Shown here one piece after another: positions 41,188 through 49,882 of a DNA stretch of 64,000 nt. The notes beneath the pieces are model-generated. The model was not told where the DNA came from and did not search any database. It saw nothing but the letters and a program-made list of their open reading frames with translations. The stretch's first letter is position 1. Each line of letters starts with the position of its first letter. Position numbers and translations under genes: made by a program. This DNA is from Paenibacillus_Z sp042653205 (GTDB lineage Bacteria > Bacillota > Bacilli > Paenibacillales > Paenibacillaceae), in assembly GCF_042653205.1 (NCBI RefSeq), contig NZ_JBHSHY010000017.1, positions 47,879 to 111,878 of the forward strand, written 5' to 3'.

Positions 41188-41515
41188 CCATGAACGGCTG
41201 GCCGTTGGCGTAGTAATGCGTCTCCCGGTACACCTTGAAGCCGACCTCGACCTCCGGAATGCCCGTCGTCAAGAGATGGTTCGTGATCGCGGTCGCGACG
41301 GCGTCCTGGACCTCCCGGCCGCGGTCGAACCAGGCCACCTCGACGAACGGAAAGGTCGGCACGATCGCGCCTTCCGAGATCGACGTCGCGTTCAGGACGT
41401 CGATCGTGAAATTGTCCTTGCCGCACCGGCATAGCTGCGCCAATTCCTCGACGAGCGCCGTGCTGATTTTCATGATTTCGGCGATGTCGACGCCTCGCAT
41501 GATCAGTTGGGGCAT
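41159..41515 (-). CDS. DUF1904 family protein
   Basis: This 118-residue protein has the DUF1904 pattern: MPQLIMRGVDIAEIMKIS at the start, DNFTIDVLNATSI, FPFVEVAWFDRGREVQDAVATAIT and the end HYYANGQPF. The fold resembles tautomerase-like proteins, but the function is unknown. The ATG at 41515 follows AAGGAGC. It lies 14 bases after the ypsA-like gene and overlaps the convergent AraC gene at its end. Confidence 0.8.
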   Translation of the reverse strand: MPQLIMRGVDIAEIMKISTALVEELAQLCRCGKDNFTIDVLNATSISEGAIVPTFPFVEVAWFDRGREVQDAVATAITNHLLTTGIPEVEVGFKVYRETHYYANGQPFMVKAGPPVFD

Positions 41516-41529
41516 AGCTGCACGCTCCT

Positions 41530-42087
41530 TTATTCGTAATCGTAGAACCGCTCTTCCTCGGCGGCGTTCTGCAGGTCCTCCCCGGTAAGCACGATGATGC
41601 CGTAATCCGGGGTCACCTCGGCATGCTTGCGCGCGAGCTCGAGCAGAAACCGCGGCGAGCCTTCCTGCTCCTCGTCGTAGATGAGCAGCAGTCCTTCCGT
41701 GTTGTCCAGCAGAAACCGGTCGCGCGCCCTGAATTGCCATGGCCCCGCGTACTTCTGCTTGGACACGCTGTTCACGTAGTCCGCTTGCGCCAGAATGGCG
41801 GCATAGGCCGTCTTCTTCGGATCGCTCCACTTCTCGTCCTGCTCCAAGAATGGCGTAATGACGGCGAGGCGCAACGATTCATACTCAGCTCTAAGCTCCA
41901 GCGCAACCTCTGCAGCCCACAGCTCAACACCCCATTGCCCGCTCACGATCACCCATTCCAGCCCTTCCTCGGCGAGCGCCCGCAGCCGCTGCTTGAGCGC
42001 TTTCTTAATGATGCCCACGCCGGGGTGCTTATCGGAGAATATGCCCAGCTCGGAGGCTTTGTACCCGGTAACCAATACCTGTTTCAT
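41530..42087 (-). CDS. ypsA: YpsA family protein (SLOG superfamily)
   Basis: This 185-residue protein has the YpsA/DUF1273 sequence: KQVLVTGYKASELGIFSDKHPGVGIIKKALKQRL, WVIVSGQWGVELWAAEVALEL and LAVITPFLEQDEKWSD. It belongs to the nucleotide-binding SLOG superfamily with DprA and LOG; B. subtilis YpsA is linked to oxidative stress and cell division. The ATG at 42087 follows AAGGAG at seven bases. It is probably cotranscribed with the DUF1904 gene. Confidence 0.9.
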   Translation of the reverse strand: MKQVLVTGYKASELGIFSDKHPGVGIIKKALKQRLRALAEEGLEWVIVSGQWGVELWAAEVALELRAEYESLRLAVITPFLEQDEKWSDPKKTAYAAILAQADYVNSVSKQKYAGPWQFRARDRFLLDNTEGLLLIYDEEQEGSPRFLLELARKHAEVTPDYGIIVLTGEDLQNAAEEERFYDYE

Positions 42088-42130
42088 GCCCATGCTCCTT
42101 GTTCGCGCGTCCTTATAAGCGTAGCATAAA

Positions 42131-42185
42131 CGAAGAGCGCCGGACAACCTTGCCTCCGTGGAGACGGTCGTCCGGCGCTCTTCGT
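42131..42185. terminator. Long hairpin terminator between ypsA and the Met-rich gene
   Basis: CGAAGAGCGCCGGAC (42131-42145) pairs with GTCCGGCGCTCTTCG (42170-42184) in a perfect 15-bp stem. Moderate T-tracts flank both sides. Confidence 0.75.
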
Positions 42186-42344
42186 TCGTGCCGGTCTTGC
42201 TTCGGTCGGCGTGCGCGCCGCCGGTTCGCGCGGGCTTCGCATCGCCGGCACGTCCGCGTCGTGCCTGCGTCGTTCCCGTCCGCGTCGTTGCCCGTCCAGC
42301 AGGGCCCGCGCTCGGCTTGCATCGCCCAAGAGACGGTCGAAGGG

Positions 42345-42848
42345 CTAAGGCGCCATGGCCAAAAACGTATCGACGAACGGCTTGGTGACGTACGTCCTGC
42401 CCATGATCACGACGGGGGCATAGTCGGCCGTCTTTGCGGCCATGCCGGCCATGACGCGCGTGCTGCCCGGCATCAGCGTCACCATGTACGGCTGCGGCTT
42501 CATCGCCGAACTATCGGACATGCCGGACGTCATGTCCTTCATATCCTTCATCTCTTTCATGTCCTTCATGTCGTTCATGTCCGCATTCTGCATGCCCGCC
42601 CCCGTCATGCCGGTTCGCGTCAGCACGACGGCTTGCTTCGTCCAATTCACGCCGTACCCGAGCGACATGGCGATTTGCCGAAGCGGCACGAGCTCATGCC
42701 CGTCCTTCTTCATCACGGTTACCTGGCTGTAATCGACCTTCGCCGTCATGCCCGCCTCCCCGTTCATGTCCGCCGCATACGCCATGGCCGGTACCATGAC
42801 CGCCAGCGCCAGCGCGGGCGCGATTGCCCGTTTCAAGCTTCTGCTCAT
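42345..42848 (-). CDS. Secreted Met-rich protein with copper-amine-oxidase-N-like domain
   Basis: This 167-residue protein has a signal peptide (cleavage near AYAAD, residue 26). It then carries one copper-amine-oxidase-N-type repeat (TVMKKDGHELVPLRQIAMSLGYGVNWTKQAVVLTR). This domain is common in Paenibacillus surface proteins and does not itself imply oxidase activity. A Met-rich segment follows (about residues 80-115) built from DMKDMKEMKDMKDM units, then a second beta-rich half with MGRTYVTKPFVDTFLAM. Methionine clusters of this kind can bind Cu(I) or silver, but that is inference. It is monocistronic with a hairpin downstream. Confidence 0.75.
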   Translation of the reverse strand: MSRSLKRAIAPALALAVMVPAMAYAADMNGEAGMTAKVDYSQVTVMKKDGHELVPLRQIAMSLGYGVNWTKQAVVLTRTGMTGAGMQNADMNDMKDMKEMKDMKDMTSGMSDSSAMKPQPYMVTLMPGSTRVMAGMAAKTADYAPVVIMGRTYVTKPFVDTFLAMAP

Positions 42849-43032
42849 CCGTCATCTCTCCTCGTCATTGTGTCCTGCAACTACGAGGATACGATACCGG
42901 TCTTACGGCGGCCTATCGAAATGGTTAACAATTCCTTACGGTTCGATAACGAAAGCATGCGGCGTCCGCTCCGGCGCCAGCTACGGCTCCGCACCGGCCA
43001 GTGCCGGGCTTCCCGCCGTAATTCCCGTTTCG

Positions 43033-43974
43033 CTAGGCATCCATGCCTTTCGGATAATGCTCCTTCGGTTCGCTGATCACGGACCCGTCATCCAGACGCA
43101 CGTACGTCGCGAAATCCCGCTCGCCCCGCTGCAGCTTGATGACGCGCGCGCCGCGCGGGAAGCCTTCGCGGCCGTACGTCTGGTAGCCCGTGGCCCGGCC
43201 GTAGCAGAGCCGCACGTCGTTCAGCGCGCCCCAGTAATCGTTCACGTGGTCATGCCCGCAGAACGTGCCGACGACGTCGCCCATCTCCAGCATGGCCGCG
43301 TACAAGCCGGAATTGATCGGCGGGCAGGCGACGCCTTCGTGCTTGCTGCCGAAGCACAGCTCCTTCTTCCAGACCTGCTTGTACTCCGGCAGCGGTATAT
43401 GGAAGAACGCCAGCGACGGCAGCGGCTCGCCGCCGTTCGCCGCGGTAATCGCCGCGGACCGCGCGGCGTACCACGCGATCTGGTCACGCTGGATCCACTG
43501 ATAGCCCGTGACATGCGGCAATTCGGAATAGCTGCCGCTGTCGAACAGGTACAGCGCGTTAACCGCCCGGCCCGTCTCGGGGTCGTGCACGAACAGCACG
43601 GCGTTGCCCTCTCCGCTCAGCTCCTGCGGTCCAGCCTCGGCGATGCAGTGCTCATGCTCGAGCTGCACGTTCATGAGCTCGCCGCGCGTGACGAGATGCT
43701 CCGTGTCGTGGTTGCCGAACACCGCCGCCCACGGGATGCCGCGGCGGTCGACGGTCCGGACGGCGTCGCGGAACGACTGCCGCGGATCGACGCAGTCCTT
43801 GCTGTAGATGACGTCGCCGGTAAAGACGACCAGATCGGGCGCCTCCGCGTCGAGCACCCGTTCCATGAGCATGCGCGTCAGCATGTCGTCCGGTTCGCCG
43901 TTTTGCCAATGCAGATCCGTGAATTGCACGATCGTGAACGTGCCGTCCCCGCGATAATATAACGATTTCTTCAT
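43033..43974 (-). CDS. Calcineurin-like metallophosphoesterase
   Basis: This 313-residue enzyme has the binuclear metal motifs of the family: QFTDLHW (Asp20, His22), VVFTGDVIYS, AVFGNHDTEH, a histidine in FFHIPLPEY and FCGHDHVNDYWG. The pattern is closest to the Dcr2/YkuE-type phosphoesterases. No signal peptide is visible. The ATG at 43974 follows GAGGGG; the in-frame extension upstream is Gly-rich and unlikely. It follows the MgtC-like gene by 40 bases on the same strand. Confidence 0.88.
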   Translation of the reverse strand: MKKSLYYRGDGTFTIVQFTDLHWQNGEPDDMLTRMLMERVLDAEAPDLVVFTGDVIYSKDCVDPRQSFRDAVRTVDRRGIPWAAVFGNHDTEHLVTRGELMNVQLEHEHCIAEAGPQELSGEGNAVLFVHDPETGRAVNALYLFDSGSYSELPHVTGYQWIQRDQIAWYAARSAAITAANGGEPLPSLAFFHIPLPEYKQVWKKELCFGSKHEGVACPPINSGLYAAMLEMGDVVGTFCGHDHVNDYWGALNDVRLCYGRATGYQTYGREGFPRGARVIKLQRGERDFATYVRLDDGSVISEPKEHYPKGMDA

Positions 43975-44014
43975 TCGCTTCCCCTCTCCCCCGCCCGCCG
44001 CTCCCGGCAAGCCG

Positions 44015-44755
44015 TTATAACGATTCCACGCCCGCTTCGAGCCCGAAGACGCCTTCGATGGCCGCCAGCGCTACGATGACTTCTTCGAAATGCTTCGTTT
44101 GGCCGAGCTTCAGCTGCAGCCGGACGATCAGCATCTCGTCGCGGCCGGATGTATCCGCTTCCTCGTTTTCGACCACGATCTTGTTGATGCCGATGCCTTG
44201 CCGGTGCAGTTCCGTGACGACCGTGCTCAGGCTGGCGGAATCCTTGTTCACGCGCAGCACCACGTCCCGTTTCCGCTTGGTCCGCGAGAACTTCTTCTCC
44301 AGCTTGTTCAAGACGAACAGGCTGACGACCACGAGCACGGTCAGCACCGCGGAGCCGTAGTAGAACCCCGCGCCGACCGTCAGGCCGATGGCCGCAACGA
44401 CCCACAGCGACGCCGCCGTCGTCAGCCCCGACACGGTCAGGCCCGTGCGCAGGATCGTCCCCGCCCCGAGAAAGCCGATGCCGCTGATGACCTGCGCCGC
44501 CAGCCGCGCCGGATCGAGCCGCACATTGGGATCCGTCGAAAATTCCGCAAACCCGTAAATGGATAAGAGCACGATCGCGGCGGAACCGACGCAGACCAGA
44601 ATATGCGTCCGAAACCCCGCGGAATGTCCGCCGAGCTCGCGCTCCAATCCGACCAGCCCGCCCAGCGCGAGCGCGGCGACCAGCCGGATCGTCAATTCCC
44701 AATAGCTGATATGCCAGATGCTTGGATCGTACACTTGCTGTACGGTTGTCGCCAT
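44015..44755 (-). CDS. MgtC/SapB-family membrane protein
   Basis: This 246-residue protein has about four to five membrane segments with the MgtC signature RLVAALALGGLVGLERELGGHSAGFRTH, followed by AQVISGIGFLGAGTIL. A C-terminal cytosolic ACT-like domain spans about 150-240. MgtC proteins affect Mg2+ homeostasis and ATPase activity. The start follows GGAATGAGGCGGC. It is probably cotranscribed with the phosphoesterase gene downstream. Confidence 0.88.
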   Translation of the reverse strand: MATTVQQVYDPSIWHISYWELTIRLVAALALGGLVGLERELGGHSAGFRTHILVCVGSAAIVLLSIYGFAEFSTDPNVRLDPARLAAQVISGIGFLGAGTILRTGLTVSGLTTAASLWVVAAIGLTVGAGFYYGSAVLTVLVVVSLFVLNKLEKKFSRTKRKRDVVLRVNKDSASLSTVVTELHRQGIGINKIVVENEEADTSGRDEMLIVRLQLKLGQTKHFEEVIVALAAIEGVFGLEAGVESL

Positions 44756-44915
44756 GCCGCCTCATTCCTTCTGTAGTAGTCGGTCCCGGAACGCCGCCTC
44801 CGCCTCCGCTGGCGCCCTTGGTCTTATCTATACGCGCGGGGCGCCCGGCATGCACCCCGCACGCGAAAATAATGCGGACGGAGGGAGCGAACGCGGCTTC
44901 GCGGACCGCGGGACG

Positions 44916-45749
44916 CTATCGTTCGCCCGGCAAGTTCGCCGCGAACCAGTCGTAACCGGCTCCGACGTGCTCCGGCTTGTGCGAATCGGAGCCGTAGACG
45001 AGCGGGATGCCCCGCTCCGCGCAGGCGCGCATGAACCAGGCCGGCACGTAGGCCTTGCCGCAGGTCGGCACCCGCAGCCCCGCGGTGTTGACATCGATGC
45101 CGACGCCGCTCGCCGCGAGCTTCGGCAGAATCGCGGTCAGCCTGCGCTCGAGCTGCGCCTCGTCGATCGGCGGCAGCTCCCGCGCGAATTTCTCGATCAG
45201 GTTGATATGCCCGATCCGCTTGCGCATCGGCAGCTTCGCCGCCCAATCGATCGCGGCTTCCACATGGTCGTAATATTCGTCGACGACCTTCTCCATCGTG
45301 CCGTAGTACGACAGCAGGTTCGCGGCGAAATCGTCCGGCGTGAAGTCGATGCAGCGCATGCCGCCCCGGCCCGGCAGATAGTGCACGGAGTAAACGACGT
45401 CCTCGAGCTTGTCCAGGTACCGGTCGACGATCGCCTCCGTGAACGGCAGCGCCCCTTGCAAATAATCCAGCTCGAGGCCGACCGCGACGTCGATTCGCCC
45501 TTCGTATTTCTGTTTAATGGACGTTACGTAGGCCATGTAAGCCGGCAGCTCCTCGGCCGGCATGGCCAGCTCCTTCATCAGCCGCGGATCCGGGATCCAT
45601 TCCGCGGGCAGCGGCGGGTGCTCGCTGATCGTGTACCGGTCGAAGCCGAGCGCGAGCGCGCGGTCGACGTACGCCTCCGACTCGCCGGGGCTTCCGTGGT
45701 AACAAAATTTCGTATGCGTGTGGCCGTCCCATTTGATCGCCGTCTGCAT
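44916..45749 (-). CDS. hisJ: Histidinol-phosphatase, PHP family (HisJ/HisK-type)
   Basis: This 277-residue PHP-domain phosphatase would dephosphorylate histidinol phosphate in histidine synthesis. Motifs are KWDGHTHTKFCYHG at the N-terminus, the catalytic ISEHPPLP, VGLELDYLQG, VVYSVHYLPG, RIGHINLIEKFAR, VDVNTAG-like GIDVNTAGLRVP and the C-terminal YGSDSHKPEHVG. All metal-binding His/Asp/Glu positions appear intact. AGGAGG is present before the ATG. It is isolated from other his genes, as often in Firmicutes. Confidence 0.88.
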   Translation of the reverse strand: MQTAIKWDGHTHTKFCYHGSPGESEAYVDRALALGFDRYTISEHPPLPAEWIPDPRLMKELAMPAEELPAYMAYVTSIKQKYEGRIDVAVGLELDYLQGALPFTEAIVDRYLDKLEDVVYSVHYLPGRGGMRCIDFTPDDFAANLLSYYGTMEKVVDEYYDHVEAAIDWAAKLPMRKRIGHINLIEKFARELPPIDEAQLERRLTAILPKLAASGVGIDVNTAGLRVPTCGKAYVPAWFMRACAERGIPLVYGSDSHKPEHVGAGYDWFAANLPGER

Positions 45750-45850
45750 GGTTCTCCTCCTGTGTTCGCTGGCGCAAGCCGCGGCTGCGGCGGCCGTTTT
45801 CTTCCCAGTATACCATCCGGGCGGGCCCGTTCAAGCGCTGTCTTTTAATT

Positions 45851-45890
45851 CCGGTTGACATCTTTTAACCGGTTCTATTTCTGCTATAAT
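45851..45890 (+). promoter_or_regulatory. kimA: Extended -10 promoter of kimA with inverted repeat
   Basis: TGCTATAAT (45882-45890) is an extended -10 box with only a weak -35 region. Just upstream, CCGGTT (about 45851-45856) and AACCGG (45867-45872) form a dyad in a regulator position. Confidence 0.55.
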
Positions 45891-45975
45891 GAATTCTGGC
45901 CATTGCGGTTACCCTAATAGTGATTATTCACGCAGCCAGTGTTTACCTTATGAGGAGAGAAAAGAGGTCCCATCC

Positions 45976-47793
45976 ATGATTAGCCGATTCAAACGATTAT
46001 TGATTGGCCGGCCGATGAAGAGCGCCGAACTCGAGGGAGAGAAGCTGAGCAAGCTGAAGGCGCTTGCCGTGCTCTCCTCCGACGCGCTCTCGTCGGTCGC
46101 CTATGGCACGGAGCAGATCCTGCTCGTGCTGGTGGCCGCGGGCTTCGCGGCGGTCTGGTATTCGATTCCGATTTCCATCGCCGTCCTAGGGCTCCTGCTC
46201 ATCCTCATTCTCTCATATCGCCAAACCATCTACGCGTATCCCAGGGGCGGCGGCGCCTACATCGTGGCCAAGGACAACCTCGGAATCTCGACCGGCTTGC
46301 TCGCCGGCGGCTCGCTGCTGGTCGACTATATTCTGACCGTCGCGGTCAGCTCGTCGGCCGGCACGGACGCGATCACGTCGGCGTTCCCGGCGCTGCACGA
46401 TTACCGGGTCGTCATCGCCCTCATCATGATCGCGTTCCTGACGGTCATGAACCTGCGCGGCATCGGGGAATCCGCGTCCGTGCTCGCTTATCCCGTCTAT
46501 CTGTTCGTCGCCGCCGTCTTCGTGCTCATTATCGCGGGCGTCATTAAAGTCATCGTCCACGGCGCGAGCGGCAATATTCCGGAACTCGGGACCGCGGTAT
46601 CCAACATCAGCTTGTTCATGCTGCTGAAGGCATTCAGCTCCGGCTGTTCCGCGCTGACGGGCGTCGAAGCCGTGTCCAACGCCATTCCGAACTTCAAGAA
46701 GCCGGCGGAGCGCAACGCCGCGGTCACGCTCATGATGATGGGTACGATCCTCGGCGCGATGTTCATCGGCATCAGCCTGCTCGCCTATTGGAACGGCATC
46801 GTGCCGAATCCGAAGGAAACCGTCGTCTCGCAAATCGCCAACGCCACCTTCGGCCGCGGCATCCTGTATTACGCGATTCAGGGCATCACGGCGCTGATCC
46901 TGTTCCTGGCCGCGAATACCGCGTACTCCGCCTTCCCGCTGCTCGCCTTCATGCTGGCGAAGGACAAGTACATGCCGAACGCGTTCATGGTGCGCGGCGA
47001 CCGGCTGGGCTTCTCGAACGGCATCATTTTTCTCGGCGTCTTCTCGGCGGTGCTCGTCATCGTATTCCACGGAGATACGGAGAATCTGATCCCGCTGTAC
47101 GCGGTCGGCGTGTTCATTCCGTTCACCCTGTCGCAGCTCGGCATGATGGTCCGCTGGATCCGGCTGAAGCCGGCGGGCTGGGTCTTCGGCCTCGTCGTCA
47201 ATACGATCGGGATGCTCACGACGCTCGGCATCACGCTGATTTTCATCTTCACGAAATTCTCGCAGATCTGGATGGTCTTCATCTTCCTGCCGATCGTCAT
47301 CTTCGTCTTCTTCAAGATCCACCGGCATTACATGAATACCGCCGACGAGCTGCGGGTCGACATTAAGATGGAGAAGCCCGTGATCAAGGGCAGCACCATC
47401 GTCGTGCCCGTCGCCGGCATCACGAAGGTCGTGCTGCAGTCCATCAGCTACGCGAAGTCGCTGACGGACAACGTCGTGGCCGTCTACGTCGGCTTCGACG
47501 AGGACGAGATCGAGCGGATGGAGCGGAAGTGGGAGGAATGGAACCCCGGCGTGCGCCTGATCGTCCTGCGGTCGAGCTACCGCAGCTTCATCCGGCCGCT
47601 GATCCGGTTCATCGAGACCGTCGAGTGGAAGTCGCAGGAGTCGGACCACATCACGGTGCTCATCCCGCAGTTCATCACGAAGCAGTGGTGGCACAACTTC
47701 CTGCATAACCAATCGAGCCTGCTGCTGCGCGCCTACCTGTTCAACCAAAAGGACGTCGTCGTCGCGACAGTGCCGTATCACCTGCTGCGCTAG
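45976..47793 (+). CDS. kimA: KimA-type potassium importer (APC superfamily)
   Basis: This 605-residue protein matches B. subtilis KimA (607 residues): FKRLLIGRPMKSAELEGEKLSKLKALAVLSSDALSSVAYGTEQILLVL, then QTIYAYPRGGGAYIVAKDNLGISTGLLAGGSLLVDYILTVAVS with about twelve membrane segments. A cytosolic C-terminal domain (about 450-605) corresponds to the c-di-AMP-responsive part of KimA. It imports K+ with protons at low external K+. The ATG at 45976 has GAGG eight bases before. The leader after the promoter is only about 80 bases, too short for the ydaO c-di-AMP riboswitch that controls kimA in B. subtilis. Confidence 0.88.
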   Translation: MISRFKRLLIGRPMKSAELEGEKLSKLKALAVLSSDALSSVAYGTEQILLVLVAAGFAAVWYSIPISIAVLGLLLILILSYRQTIYAYPRGGGAYIVAKDNLGISTGLLAGGSLLVDYILTVAVSSSAGTDAITSAFPALHDYRVVIALIMIAFLTVMNLRGIGESASVLAYPVYLFVAAVFVLIIAGVIKVIVHGASGNIPELGTAVSNISLFMLLKAFSSGCSALTGVEAVSNAIPNFKKPAERNAAVTLMMMGTILGAMFIGISLLAYWNGIVPNPKETVVSQIANATFGRGILYYAIQGITALILFLAANTAYSAFPLLAFMLAKDKYMPNAFMVRGDRLGFSNGIIFLGVFSAVLVIVFHGDTENLIPLYAVGVFIPFTLSQLGMMVRWIRLKPAGWVFGLVVNTIGMLTTLGITLIFIFTKFSQIWMVFIFLPIVIFVFFKIHRHYMNTADELRVDIKMEKPVIKGSTIVVPVAGITKVVLQSISYAKSLTDNVVAVYVGFDEDEIERMERKWEEWNPGVRLIVLRSSYRSFIRPLIRFIETVEWKSQESDHITVLIPQFITKQWWHNFLHNQSSLLLRAYLFNQKDVVVATVPYHLLR

Positions 47794-47810
47794 CGGCGCG
47801 GATACGGGAA

Positions 47811-47849
47811 AACGCATCCCCCGGGGGTCCCTGGGGGATGCGTTTTTTT
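47811..47849 (+). terminator. Terminator of kimA
   Basis: CGCATCCCCC (47813-47822) pairs with GGGGGATGCG (47833-47842), followed by seven Ts. Confidence 0.95.
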
Positions 47850-47869
47850 GCGGCGGGAGCGCGGGGGCC

Positions 47870-48780
47870 GAGGTTGTGCGGCGAAGCCCGCGAGTCGCGG
47901 ACATTCGGCCGCACGGGGCGGCGGCCGGCGGCGGGCGGAGCCCGGGGGTCGCGGCCATTCGCGCATGCGAGTTGGCGGTTGGCGCCCTAGAGTAAGCGGC
48001 AAAGCCCGCGGGTCGCGGCCATTCAGCCGCACGGGGCGGCGGGCGGAGCCCGGGGGTCGCGGCCATTCAAGCCGCACGGGGCGCCGGGCGGCGGCGGGCG
48101 GAACCAGGGGGTCGCGGCCATTCGCGCATGCGAGTTGGCGGTTGGCGCCCTAGAGCAAGCGGCAAAGCCCGCGGGTCGCGGCCATTCAGCCGCACGGGGC
48201 GGCGGGCGGCGGCGGGCGGAACCCGGGACGGGACGCGCTCGTGGCGCCGGACGCGGGCAAAGCCTAGGCTAGGCGGAGAAGCCCGCAAGTGGCGGCCGTT
48301 CGCGCACGCGAGTTGGCGGTTGGCGCCCTAGAGCAAGTGGCAAAGCCCGCGGGTCGCGGCCATTCAGCCGCACGGGCGGCGGGCGGCGGCGGGCGGAACC
48401 AGGGACGGGACGCGCTCGTGGCGACGGACGCGGGCAAAGCCTAGGCTAGGCGGAGAAGCCCGCGAGTGGCGGCCGTTCGCGCACGCGAGTTGGCGGTTGG
48501 CGCCCTAGAGCAAGTGGCAAAGCCCGCGGGTCGCGGCCATTCAGCCGCACGGGCGGCGTGCGGCGGCGGGCGGAACCAGGGACGGGACGCGCTCGTGGCG
48601 CCGGACGCGGGCAAAGCCTAGGCTAGGCGGAGAAGCCCGCGAGTGGCGGCCGTTCGCGCACGCGAGTTGGCGGTTGGCGCCCTAGAGCAAGCGACAAAGC
48701 CCGCGGGTCGCGGCCATTCAGCCGCACGGGCGGCGGCGGGCGGAGCCCGGGTCGTCGGCCGCACTAGGCGGCCGGGGCGG
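47870..48780. repeat. Tandem repeat block with 177-bp units
   Basis: The phrase AAAGCCCGCGGGTCGCGGCC recurs at 48001, 48164, 48342, 48519 and 48696, that is at intervals of 163, 178, 177 and 177 bases. The units at 48161, 48339 and 48516 are near-identical full copies; the first copies are shorter variants. Each full unit also contains a diverged internal copy (AAGCCCGCGAGTGGCGGCCG), and palindromic words such as GCCTAGGC. A TAG recurs once per unit. Confidence 0.9.
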
Positions 48781-48824
48781 CGTGGGTCCGGGCATCGGCA
48801 GACTAGCTTCGTTCCTCCAATTGT

Positions 48825-49003
48825 GCGGACACAGGAGCCGTTATTTAGGCGATTCGGTGTGTTTTCCGCGTTTGGCGGACACAGGAGCCGTTATGAGGCA
48901 CAAAACACGCGGATAATGCCCCCTTTTCGGCGAATAGCCGCTCCTGTGGCCGCTTAACCGCCAAATCGGCGGCTCCAACACGAATAGCGGCTCCAGTGGC
49001 CGC
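48825..49003. repeat. Four REP-like elements (two direct, two inverted)
   Basis: GCGGACACAGGAGCCGTTAT occurs at 48825-48844 and 48875-48894. Diverged inverted copies, reading GCGGCCACAGGAGCGGCTAT and GCGGCCACTGGAGCCGCTAT on the minus strand, lie at 48934-48953 and 48984-49003. The arrangement allows long imperfect hairpins. Confidence 0.8.
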
Positions 49004-49194
49004 CGAAATGTTGAAACTAGCGAATCGGCCAGTCGGGAGACGGGATGAGCGCGAGGGGCGCCTTGGACCTAACACGATACTTTCCGAAACCTTTCGCAGC
49101 TCCAGCTCGCTCTATCGCCTCCCGCTGCCGCCGTTCGGCTTCTGACCGTTCAGCCAGCCTCGGCGATGTTCAGCAATCCCTTGACATACCTCCG

Positions 49195-49707
49195 CTAACC
49201 GCGCGTCAAGCGCTGCACGTCCAGCACGCGAACCCGGTGCCCCGTCGTCTCGTGCACCAGAAACGGCTCGTGCACATGGTCGATGAACAGCACGCCGTTC
49301 AGATGGTCGATCTCGTGCTGCATGCATACCGCGGGGTAACCGGCCGCCTCCAGCACGACCGTCTCGCCCGTCCGGGTCAGCATGCGGACCTTCACCGTGG
49401 ACGCCCGCTTCACAAGCCCGCGGTAGCCGGGATACGACAGACACGCTTCCGCGCCCGTCTGCTCGCCCGACGCCTCGAGAATCTCCGGGTTGATGAGCTC
49501 GATCAGCCCGTTCCCGCAATCCATGACGGCGACCCTCCGCAAAATGCCGATCTGCGGCGCGGCCAGTCCGGCACGGCCCTCCGCGGCGTAGAGCGTATCC
49601 CGCATGTCGTCCAGCAGCTTGAAGACGCGTGGGCCAAGCACGTCGACCGGCCGCGCGATCTTGCGCAGCACGGGATCGCCGAATGGGAGAATCGTTTTTA
49701 CCGCCAT
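49195..49707 (-). CDS. def: Peptide deformylase
   Basis: This 170-residue metalloenzyme removes the formyl group from nascent proteins. All three motifs are present: GLAAPQI (47-53), EACLS with metal ligand Cys89 (the usual EGCLS with Ala for Gly) and HEIDH (131-135) with the catalytic Glu132. The length fits type 1 deformylase. AAAGGAAG precedes the ATG. It is isolated, not next to fmt, so it may be a second copy. Confidence 0.92.
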   Translation of the reverse strand: MAVKTILPFGDPVLRKIARPVDVLGPRVFKLLDDMRDTLYAAEGRAGLAAPQIGILRRVAVMDCGNGLIELINPEILEASGEQTGAEACLSYPGYRGLVKRASTVKVRMLTRTGETVVLEAAGYPAVCMQHEIDHLNGVLFIDHVHEPFLVHETTGHRVRVLDVQRLTRG

Positions 49708-49882
49708 CGTCTCGCTTCCTTTCCTTGCGCTCTCTTTGGTTCGTTCCCGTGCAAATTACATTCTGCATTCGTTGTGTTGTGTTTCGTTCCGCTCCGCCTC
49801 ATTCTACTTTTGTTTTGCTTTCGTTCTGCTTTCGTTCAGCGTTCGTATTGCTCCATACGGCGGCTTACGGCAAACCTGGCCG

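Larger units (their letters stand above)
47794..49194. other. Long noncoding region with tandem and dispersed repeats
   Basis: After the kimA terminator come about 900 bases of GC-rich tandem repeats, then about 200 bases with four copies of a ~20-bp element, then an apparently unique stretch before the deformylase gene. Reading frames inside the repeats are interrupted by a TAG in each unit and have no ribosome binding sites. Confidence 0.75.

Noticed and set aside
45750..45975. ydaO-type c-di-AMP riboswitch before kimA
   Set aside because: The leader behind the apparent promoter is too short and shows no aptamer-like structure; only a short dyad is present.
46213..48066. A 617-residue open frame on the minus strand opposite kimA
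   Set aside because: It is His/Arg/Asp-rich low-complexity sequence typical of the antisense of a GC-rich membrane protein gene, and it runs into the repeat block.
47848..48331. Possible repeat protein encoded in the 177-bp array
   Set aside because: Although the unit length is a multiple of three, each unit has a TAG in the best frame and there is no ribosome binding site.
47870..48780. CRISPR array
   Set aside because: Units are 163-178 bp and similar over their whole length; there is no short repeat with unique spacers, and no cas genes lie nearby.
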